A stretch of DNA of 64,000 nt, taken from the NCBI RefSeq assembly GCF_029544075.1, contig NZ_JAJQJH010000001.1, positions 1 through 64,000 of the forward strand, written 5' to 3'. Under the pieces are notes generated by a model. The model was not told the DNA's origin and ran no database searches. It saw only the letters and a program-made list of their open reading frames with translations. Both the position numbers and the translations under genes were made by a program. How positions within the stretch are numbered: position 1 is the first letter of the stretch; each line of letters opens with the position of its first letter. This DNA is from Chromohalobacter canadensis (GTDB lineage Bacteria > Pseudomonadota > Gammaproteobacteria > Pseudomonadales > Halomonadaceae). Below, in pieces: positions 57,019-64,000 of the stretch.

Positions 57019-57636
57019 CTACACGTGGGCGGGGTGTGGCGTGGCGACCAGCAGGCGGGCGGAGAGCATCTGCCACTGATCTTCCCAGTGCTCGGTGGGC
57101 AGGCGACGGAAGTCACTGCGCACGTATTGCGTAATGCGCCCATCGGCGGTGGCCAGCAGCAGGTTAGCGGCGGCCGAGACCTGTAGCGTGGTGCGCAATC
57201 CTTCGTGAATCTCGGCTTCGCGCAGTATCTGTTTGAGCTGGGTTTCCAGGCGGTCGAAGAGCTGCGTCATGCGCACGCGCAAGCGCGCTGTCTCGCCGGT
57301 CAAGGCATCGCCACCGAGCAGTCGACACAGGCCGGGGTTCTTTTCGGCGAAGCCCAGCAGCAGTGTCAGGATATGATGGCAGCGCGCCTGTGCCTGCGGC
57401 TCCTCATCGAGAATGCGACGGATGCGTTCGAACAATGTCTCCTCTATGAATTCGATCAGCCCTTCGAACATCCGCGCTTTGCTGGGGAAATGCCGGTAGA
57501 GGGCGGCTTCGCTGACGCCGACCTGGCGGGCTAGCGCGGCGGTCGTGATCCGTTTGCCGCTGTCCTCCTGCAACATCAGCGCCAGCGCCTGGAGGATCTG
57601 CTCCCGACGAGTTTGCTTAGGTGTTTCCTGCGTCAT
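57019..57636 (-). CDS. slmA: Nucleoid occlusion factor SlmA
   Basis: A 205-residue TetR-fold protein. The helix-turn-helix is TTAALARQVGVSEAALYRHF (residues 31-50), with FEGLIEFIEETLF and GDALTGETARLR following, as in SlmA. It binds SBS sites across the chromosome and blocks FtsZ over the nucleoid. It complements minCDE elsewhere in the window. Its position near coaBC-dut-argB is as in many gammaproteobacteria. Confidence 0.94.
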   Translation of the reverse strand: MTQETPKQTRREQILQALALMLQEDSGKRITTAALARQVGVSEAALYRHFPSKARMFEGLIEFIEETLFERIRRILDEEPQAQARCHHILTLLLGFAEKNPGLCRLLGGDALTGETARLRVRMTQLFDRLETQLKQILREAEIHEGLRTTLQVSAAANLLLATADGRITQYVRSDFRRLPTEHWEDQWQMLSARLLVATPHPAHV

Positions 57637-57740
57637 CGATATTCTTCTATTGGAATCGTGTTAGCCCATCCTAATGGGCTGCCGGGGTGCCGACAAATCG
57701 TCGCGCATCACGGCGCACCGTCCCGGGTGCGAGGAGAGTG

Positions 57741-58709
<969 letters not shown>

Positions 58710-60122
58710 TCAGAAGGGTAGATCGGCCTCGGGAGCGACCTGCTTGAGAGCGTCGCGGAACTGGCCCTGAATGCGTGTCAGGGCTTCCTCGCTCTTGCCC
58801 TCGAAGCGCAGCACCAGCATTGGCGTGGTATTGGACGCGCGGCACAGGCCCCAGCCGTCGGCATAGTCGACCCGGATGCCGTCGAGAGTGGTCTTTACAC
58901 CATCCTCGCCGAAGTCGCCTTCCCGGGCGAGCTTGTCGACGATGGCAAACTTGTTCTCATCGCTGACCTTGGCATTGAGCTCCGGCGTGCTGAGGTCCTG
59001 CGGGAAGCGCTCAAAGAAGGCGTCGGCGTCCAGACCCTGCGTGGCGCGTTGTTTGGCAAGGATTTCCAGCAGCCGCGCGGCGCCGTACAAGCCGTCGTCG
59101 AAGCCGTACCAGCGTTCCTTGAAGAAGATATGGCCGCTCATTTCACCGGCCAGCGCCGCGCCGGTTTCCTTCATGCGCGCCTTGATCAGCGAGTGCCCGG
59201 TGCGCCACATCTCCGGTGTGCCGCCGGCATTCTCGACCACCTGGGCCAGGTTGCCGGTGCACTTGACGTCGAAGATGATACGCGCACCGGGACTGCGTTG
59301 GAGCAGGTCCTCGGCGAATGCCATCATTAGGCGGTCGGGATAGATCACTTCGCCCTTGGGCGTGACCACGCCGAGACGGTCGCCGTCACCGTCGAAGGCC
59401 AGGCCGACGTCCGCGCCGGTTTCCTTGACGGTGCGGATCAAGTCCTCGAGGTTTTCCAGCTTACCGGGATCGGGGTGGTGATTGGGGAAATCGCCGTCGA
59501 TTTCGGCGAACAGCGGTATCATTTCCGCTCCCAGGCGCTCGATCAGTTGCGGGCCGAGTTCGCCAGCCACGCCGTTGCCGCAGTCGACCACGGCCTTGAT
59601 TTTCCCGCTCAAACTGACATCGCCGAGAATGCGTTCGAGATATGCTTCGCGCACATCCATTTCACGCAGGCTACCTTCGCCCTCGCCGATCGCATCGTCC
59701 TGGATGCGCTGATAAAGCGCGGTAATGGCGTCGCCGGAGAGCGTTTCGCCGCCCAGCACGATCTTGAAGCCGTTGTAGTCGGGCGGGTTGTGGCTGCCCG
59801 TGACCATGACGCCGGAGCTGGTGCCCTCCAGCGTGTGTGTGGCGAAGTAGAGTACCGGCGTGGGTACCATGCCGATGTCTACCACGTCGCGCCCTGCGCC
59901 GCGTAGACCGCGAATCAGGGCTGCCTGCAGGCGCTTACCCGAGTGGCGGCCGTCGCGGGCGACGACTACGGTGGTTTCGTCGCGGCTGGCGGCTTCGGCC
60001 CCGATGGCACGACCGATCAGTTCGACGCCGTCCTCGGTCAGGCTGTCGTCGACGATGCCGCGAATGTCATAGGCGCGGAAAATGGACGCACTGATGGATG
60101 TATTGGGAGCTTGTTGGCTCAT
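58710..60122 (-). CDS. algC: Phosphomannomutase/phosphoglucomutase AlgC
   Basis: A 470-residue alpha-D-phosphohexomutase. The phosphoserine loop is VMVTGSHNPPDYNGFK, the metal loop is AFDGDGDRLGVV, the sugar loop is GEMSGHIFFK, and the phosphate-binding loop is near RASNTTPMLVLRFEG. It interconverts 1- and 6-phosphates of mannose and glucose, for exopolysaccharide and LPS. I start at MSQQAPN (60122); a start at 60149 adds nine residues. The order with dut and argB is as in pseudomonads. Confidence 0.94.
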   Translation of the reverse strand: MSQQAPNTSISASIFRAYDIRGIVDDSLTEDGVELIGRAIGAEAASRDETTVVVARDGRHSGKRLQAALIRGLRGAGRDVVDIGMVPTPVLYFATHTLEGTSSGVMVTGSHNPPDYNGFKIVLGGETLSGDAITALYQRIQDDAIGEGEGSLREMDVREAYLERILGDVSLSGKIKAVVDCGNGVAGELGPQLIERLGAEMIPLFAEIDGDFPNHHPDPGKLENLEDLIRTVKETGADVGLAFDGDGDRLGVVTPKGEVIYPDRLMMAFAEDLLQRSPGARIIFDVKCTGNLAQVVENAGGTPEMWRTGHSLIKARMKETGAALAGEMSGHIFFKERWYGFDDGLYGAARLLEILAKQRATQGLDADAFFERFPQDLSTPELNAKVSDENKFAIVDKLAREGDFGEDGVKTTLDGIRVDYADGWGLCRASNTTPMLVLRFEGKSEEALTRIQGQFRDALKQVAPEADLPF

Positions 60123-60165
60123 GGTGAATCCCTTCGAGTCGATGGCCATGTGGCCGTGAACGTCG

Positions 60166-60186
60166 GGGCGACCGTCAGCGTCGCCC
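60166..60186 (-). promoter_or_regulatory. Small hairpin dut-algC
   Basis: GGGCGAC and GTCGCCC (60166-60172 and 60180-60186) pair over a 7-base loop in the gap between dut and algC, 44 bases before the algC start. It may influence the relative expression of the two genes. Weak evidence. Confidence 0.35.
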
Positions 60187-60194
60187 GCCCGAAC

Positions 60195-60671
60195 TCAATG
60201 GCGTCCGGAGTGACCGAAGCCACCTCCGGCGCGCTCGCTGGCGGCGAAGTCCTCGACGATGTCGAGCTTGGCCTGTACCACGGGCACAAGCACATATTGT
60301 GCCAGGCGCTCGCCCGGTTCCAGAACGAACGTCTGGTTGCCGCGGTTCCAGACCGAGATCATCAGCTCGCCTTGATAGTCGGAGTCGATCAGGCCGACGA
60401 GATTGCCCAGCACGATGCCATGCTTATGCCCCAGGCCGGAGCGCGGCAGGATCATACCGGCAAGTCCCGGGTCGCCGATGTGAACGGCCAAGCCGGTGCG
60501 CACCAGCTCGCAGTCACCCGGTGCCAGCGTCAGCGGGCCATCGAGCAAGGCGCGCAGGTCCATGCCGGCGCTGCCTGTGGTGGCGTAACCGGGAAGCGGG
60601 AAGTCGTGTACGCGTTCGTCCAGAATCTTCACCGACAAGGTGGTGTCGGAAGACAACGAGGCATCTGACAT
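60195..60671 (-). CDS. dut: Deoxyuridine triphosphatase
   Basis: A 158-residue trimeric dUTPase. The five motifs are visible: [11 protein letters not shown] (1), [11 protein letters not shown] (2), [11 protein letters not shown] (3, with the catalytic Asp), [15 protein letters not shown] (4) and the flexible [11 protein letters not shown] (5). It hydrolyses dUTP to dUMP, keeping uracil out of DNA. It starts 13 bases after coaBC. Confidence 0.98.
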   Translation of the reverse strand: MSDASLSSDTTLSVKILDERVHDFPLPGYATTGSAGMDLRALLDGPLTLAPGDCELVRTGLAVHIGDPGLAGMILPRSGLGHKHGIVLGNLVGLIDSDYQGELMISVWNRGNQTFVLEPGERLAQYVLVPVVQAKLDIVEDFAASERAGGGFGHSGRH

Positions 60672-60684
60672 GAGAATGGGTCCG

Positions 60685-61959
60685 TCAGTCGTGCGCCGTG
60701 GGGGCGCGGTGGGCGTAAAGCGTCAATACCCGGTCGACGATAGCATCGGCCAGGGTGGTCTTGGGCTGCGGCGGCAGTGCTTGGCTGTCAGTGTCATCGC
60801 TGACACGCCACAGCAGCAGGGCGGCGTTGTCGTCGGCGCCGAAGCCGAGCCCGGCCTGGGAAACATCGTTGGCGACGATCATATCCATGCCCTTGCGGGT
60901 CAGCTTATCGCGTGCATAGCGTTCCACGTCACGGGTCTCGGCGGCAAAGCCTACTACCAGCGGGCGCGGTGAATGCGCGGCGATCTCGGCCACGATATCG
61001 GGGTTCTTGACCAGGGTGAGCGTCAGCGTCTCGCTAGCGTCGGTCTTCTTGAGCTTGTGCTCGGCCACTGTTTCGGCGCGGTAGTCGGCGACCGCCGCGC
61101 AGCCGATGAAAATATCGCTCTCGGTGACGGCGTGCTCGGCGGCGGCAAGCATTTCGCTTGCCGATGTCACATCGACGCGCTCGACATCCGTAGGCGTCGC
61201 CAGAGCGACCGGCCCGCTGATCAAGCGCACCTGGGCGCCACGCCGGGCCCAGGCACCCGCCAGGGCGTAGCCCATCTTGCCGGAACTGTGATTGGAGAGA
61301 TAACGCACCGGATCGAGCGCCTCATGGGTCGGCCCGGCGGTGATCGTCACCCGCAACGCCTCGGCATCGCGCACAGCCGGCGCGACGTCGGGCGCCGTGG
61401 AGCTAGGCGCATCCTCGGGCGCCATCGAAAGCTCGGCGACCAGCGCTTCCGGCTCGCGCATGCGGCCGGGGCCGACATCGCCACATGCCTGCTCGCCTCC
61501 ATCCGGGCCCAGCAGGCGCCAACCCTGGGTGCGCAACGTCGCGGCATTGGCTTGGGTCGCGGGATGGCGCCACATGGCCTGATTCATCGCCGGTGCCATG
61601 ACGCATTGCGCCTCACTGGCCAGGCACAGCGTGGTGAGCAGGTCGTCGGCATGGCCATGCGCCAGGCGCGCCATGAGATCGGCGGTAGCCGGCGCGACGA
61701 GGATCACGTCCGCCCAGCGCGCCAGCTCGATATGCCCCATGCCAGCTTCCGCCTCGGGGTCGAGCAGTGACGTGCGCACCGCTTCGCCGGTGAGTGCCTG
61801 AAGCGTCAGCGGGGTAATGAACGTCTGCGCGCCTTCGGTCATGACCACGCGCACATCGCAGCCCGCCTTCTTCAATAGACGGGCGAGCTGGGCGCTTTTG
61901 TAAGCGGCGATACCGGCACTGATGCCGAGTAACACGCGCTTGCCGAAGAGTGTTGGCAT
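60685..61959 (-). CDS. coaBC: Bifunctional CoaBC (phosphopantothenoylcysteine synthetase/decarboxylase)
   Basis: A 424-residue bifunctional enzyme. The N-terminal CoaC flavoprotein half has [20 protein letters not shown] and [12 protein letters not shown] (PAMN with the catalytic region); the C-terminal CoaB half begins near [21 protein letters not shown] with [13 protein letters not shown], and its synthetase motif [11 protein letters not shown]. It makes 4'-phosphopantetheine from 4'-phosphopantothenate and Cys. The start at MPTLFGKRV (61959) fits the family. Confidence 0.96.
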   Translation of the reverse strand: MPTLFGKRVLLGISAGIAAYKSAQLARLLKKAGCDVRVVMTEGAQTFITPLTLQALTGEAVRTSLLDPEAEAGMGHIELARWADVILVAPATADLMARLAHGHADDLLTTLCLASEAQCVMAPAMNQAMWRHPATQANAATLRTQGWRLLGPDGGEQACGDVGPGRMREPEALVAELSMAPEDAPSSTAPDVAPAVRDAEALRVTITAGPTHEALDPVRYLSNHSSGKMGYALAGAWARRGAQVRLISGPVALATPTDVERVDVTSASEMLAAAEHAVTESDIFIGCAAVADYRAETVAEHKLKKTDASETLTLTLVKNPDIVAEIAAHSPRPLVVGFAAETRDVERYARDKLTRKGMDMIVANDVSQAGLGFGADDNAALLLWRVSDDTDSQALPPQPKTTLADAIVDRVLTLYAHRAPTAHD

Positions 61960-62032
61960 GGCGGGAATCCTGACCGTTTTGCAGGCCTTCCACCTTACCA
62001 TCGTGCCCCGGCTTTGCGTAGCGGACGCCGCT

Positions 62033-63208
62033 TCAAGCGCATAGCTGTTTGATGGCGGTCTCTATTCCTCGCAATTCTGCCAGCCCCTTGAGACGCCCGA
62101 TCAGCGGATAACCCGGGCGTGTTTCGCGCGAGAGATCATCCAGCAGGTGATGGCCATGATCGGGGCGTAGCGGCAGTCGTGGACCGCCGTCACACTCGCG
62201 GCGACGTTCCTCGTCGAGCAGGGTCTTGATCACGCCGACCATGTCGACATCACCATCGAGATGAGCCGCCTCATGGAAAGTTCGCGGGTCGGCCTCGCGC
62301 TTTGTGGCGCGCAGGTGGGTGAAGTAGATGCGCGAGGCGAAACGCTCGCCCATTGCCACCAGATCGATGGCTTCGCTGACACCATAGGAACCCGTGCAGA
62401 AGGTCAGACCGTTGGCTGGGCTGGGGGCGACATCGAGGATCCACTCAACGTCGTCGGGCGTCGAGACCACGCGTGGTAGGCCGAACAGTGAACGGGGCGG
62501 GTCGTCGGGATGAATCGCCAGGCGAATGCCGACCTCCTCGGCCACCGGCACGATGGCGCTCAGGAAATGGCCGAGATTGGCGCGCAAGCGGGCGGCGTCG
62601 ATCTCGGCATACTCGGCGATCACCTGGCGAAAGCGTGCCAGGGTGTAGTGCTCCTCGGCGCCGGGCAACCCGGCGATGATGGTATCGATCAGTCGCTGGC
62701 GCGCCGTTTCGTCGAGCGCTTCGAGATGGCGACGCGCGGCCTCGCGCTCGGCGTCGCTGTAGTCGCGTTCGGCGCCGGGGCGCTCGAGCAGGTACAGGTC
62801 GAAGGCGGCGAAGGCGGTCTGCTCGAAGCGCAGCGCGGTGCCGCCGCTGGGCAGCGGCCAGGCCAAGTCGGTGCGTGTCCAGTCGAGCACCGGCATGAAG
62901 TTGTAGCAGACCACATCGATGCCGCAGGCCGCCAGATTGCGCAGCGTCTGCTGGTAGTTGGCGATGTAGGTATCGCAGTCGCCGCGTCCCTTCTTGATGT
63001 CCTCGTGGACCGGCACGCTTTCGACCACCGACCAGGTGAGCCCCGAGGCTTCGATCAATGCCTTGCGCTCGGCGATTGCCTCGCGAGGCCAGGTTTCGCC
63101 GTTGGGGATCTCGTGCAGGGCGGTGACGATGCCGGTAGCTCCGGTCTGGCGGATGTCGTCGAGGGTGATCGGGTCGTCGGGCCCGAACCAGCGCCAGGTG
63201 TGTTCCAT
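62033..63208 (-). CDS. uxuA: Mannonate dehydratase
   Basis: A 391-residue TIM-barrel dehydratase, close to the 394 of E. coli. It begins [23 protein letters not shown], has [50 protein letters not shown] and the C-terminal [19 protein letters not shown]. It converts mannonate to 2-keto-3-deoxygluconate in hexuronate breakdown. It runs nine bases behind uxuB, so the two form an operon. Confidence 0.97.
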   Translation of the reverse strand: MEHTWRWFGPDDPITLDDIRQTGATGIVTALHEIPNGETWPREAIAERKALIEASGLTWSVVESVPVHEDIKKGRGDCDTYIANYQQTLRNLAACGIDVVCYNFMPVLDWTRTDLAWPLPSGGTALRFEQTAFAAFDLYLLERPGAERDYSDAEREAARRHLEALDETARQRLIDTIIAGLPGAEEHYTLARFRQVIAEYAEIDAARLRANLGHFLSAIVPVAEEVGIRLAIHPDDPPRSLFGLPRVVSTPDDVEWILDVAPSPANGLTFCTGSYGVSEAIDLVAMGERFASRIYFTHLRATKREADPRTFHEAAHLDGDVDMVGVIKTLLDEERRRECDGGPRLPLRPDHGHHLLDDLSRETRPGYPLIGRLKGLAELRGIETAIKQLCA

Positions 63209-63217
63209 GGTCGTATC

Positions 63218-64000
63218 CTATCGTATCGGTACGTCGAGAATGGTCAGGGCCTCCTCGACGCCACATTCGTTCAGCGTGTGGTAGGCGTCGAGCACCGCGC
63301 GAGAGAAGCGCGCGTCGTCGGCCAGCTCGCTTGGAAAAACGCTGTCGAGGGCGAGAAAGGCGGCGATCAGTGGCTCGGGCTTGTCGTGGTTGGCATGCAA
63401 CGCGGCGAAGATTTCGGCCATTGGGTCGTCGACCGGGTGGCTCTCGCCTGCCAGATTGTTGCCAGCGGTATAGCGGATCCAGGCCGCTACGCCGAGCGCC
63501 GTGCAAGCGATCTCGCCCCCGACCTCGAGCCGTACCTGCGCTCCGGCGTGCCAGCGTTGGGGGAGCTTCTGAGATCCATCCATGGCGATCTGTTGCAGGC
63601 GATGATGCAGGCTATCGTTGGCAAAGCGAGCGATCAGACGATCGGCGTAGGCCTCGAGGTCGATGTCTGCCGGCATGGCCAACGTCGGTGCGGCTTCGCG
63701 GCGCATGTAGCCGCGCAGCAGGGCGGCGAATTCCGGACGATCGACGGCTTCTGCCACTGTCTCGATGCCCGCCAGCACGCCGAGATAGGCGAGCAGCGAA
63801 TGGCTGCCGTTGAGCATACGTAGCTTCATGGCCTCGAAGGGCGCGACATCGGCGACCATCTGCACGCCGTCGTGCTGCCAGTCGGGGCGACCCTGCGGGA
63901 AGTCGTCTTCGATCACCCATTGGCTGAAAGACTCGCAGGCCACTGCGGCGGGGTCGTCGATACCGAGTGTGCGTAGGCGCTCGAACTCGGCCTCGCTCAT
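63218..64000 (-). CDS. uxuB: Fructuronate reductase, C-terminal part
   Basis: The last 260 residues of a mannitol-dehydrogenase-family enzyme; the true start lies beyond the window (UxuB has about 490 residues). Visible are ACESFSQWVIEDDFPQGRPDW, the catalytic Lys region VAPFEAMKLRMLNGSHSLLAYLG and MDGSQKLPQRW. It reduces fructuronate to mannonate with NADH, the substrate of UxuA. The ATG at the window edge is only an internal Met. Confidence 0.95.
   Translation of the reverse strand: MSEAEFERLRTLGIDDPAAVACESFSQWVIEDDFPQGRPDWQHDGVQMVADVAPFEAMKLRMLNGSHSLLAYLGVLAGIETVAEAVDRPEFAALLRGYMRREAAPTLAMPADIDLEAYADRLIARFANDSLHHRLQQIAMDGSQKLPQRWHAGAQVRLEVGGEIACTALGVAAWIRYTAGNNLAGESHPVDDPMAEIFAALHANHDKPEPLIAAFLALDSVFPSELADDARFSRAVLDAYHTLNECGVEEALTILDVPIR

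Noticed and set aside
62510-63823. 437-codon open frame antisense to uxuA and uxuB
   Set aside because: It spans two well-identified genes on the other strand and has no ribosome-binding site or family features.

Overview
The window is one contiguous stretch of a high-GC gammaproteobacterial chromosome, most likely a halophile of the family Halomonadaceae and plausibly Chromohalobacter. The reasons are an ectoine hydroxylase (EctD) gene, acidic proteins, conserved gammaproteobacterial gene blocks (ypjD/corB | ffh-rpsP-rimM-trmD-rplS; xerD-dsbC-hom-thrC; ftsY-ftsE-ftsX-rpoH; coaBC-dut-algC-argB) and an initiator tRNA close to those of its relatives. Almost the whole window is core housekeeping DNA. 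I see no prophage, insertion sequence, CRISPR array or integron.

Layout. 1-480: 3' end of a 5S rRNA with its terminator, then a small acidic lipoprotein gene. 500-11,900: mixed single genes, including a Tim44-like protein, YaaA, two oxidoreductases, a Sel1-repeat protein, a DEDDh exonuclease, a LOG-family enzyme, a DUF501 pair, YbaK with a thioesterase, PatB, CnoX and a DUF3750 protein. 11,900-16,100: initiator tRNA, a PhaB-type reductase and a 920-residue DUF349 protein. 16,100-19,600: minCDE and sbcB. 19,600-25,800: an M16 protease, an SRAP-family protein lacking its catalytic residues, and a TetR regulator coupled to an MFS-acyltransferase fusion. 25,800-31,900: corB and ypjD facing ffh and the rpsP-rimM-trmD-rplS operon. 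32,000-38,400: xerD, dsbC, hom, thrC and a RecJ-family gene. 38,500-42,150: a VOC protein, then a MerR regulator, copA and a 25-codon membrane microprotein gene forming one metal-responsive operon. 42,400-47,900: a FadL-type porin, ectD, prfB with its programmed frameshift, and lysS. 48,100-51,900: an acidic hypothetical, a 14-TM MFS pump, bolA, a cryptic holD (psi), rimI and zapB. 52,000-57,700: rsmD, ftsY-ftsE-ftsX, rpoH and slmA. 57,700-62,000: coaBC-dut-algC-argB. 62,000-64,000: uxuA and the 3' part of uxuB.

Themes. Cell division and chromosome segregation are over-represented (minCDE, zapB, slmA, ftsEX, xerD), as are translation and protein targeting (ffh, ftsY, rpsP, rplS, trmD, rimM, rsmD, rimI, prfB, lysS, ybaK). 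Stress functions include ectD, rpoH with a sigmaE-like promoter, cnoX, dsbC, yaaA and copA.

Most worth a second look: the SRAP paralogue in which all four catalytic positions are replaced; the truncated cupredoxin-like microprotein overlapping copA; the MerR regulator with a divalent-type Cys77 next to a Cu+ ATPase; the cryptic psi subunit; a RecJ with divergent motifs; and a small family of hairpin repeats with a CGAAG apex and a compensatory base-pair change. I find no multi-gene system I would call new.
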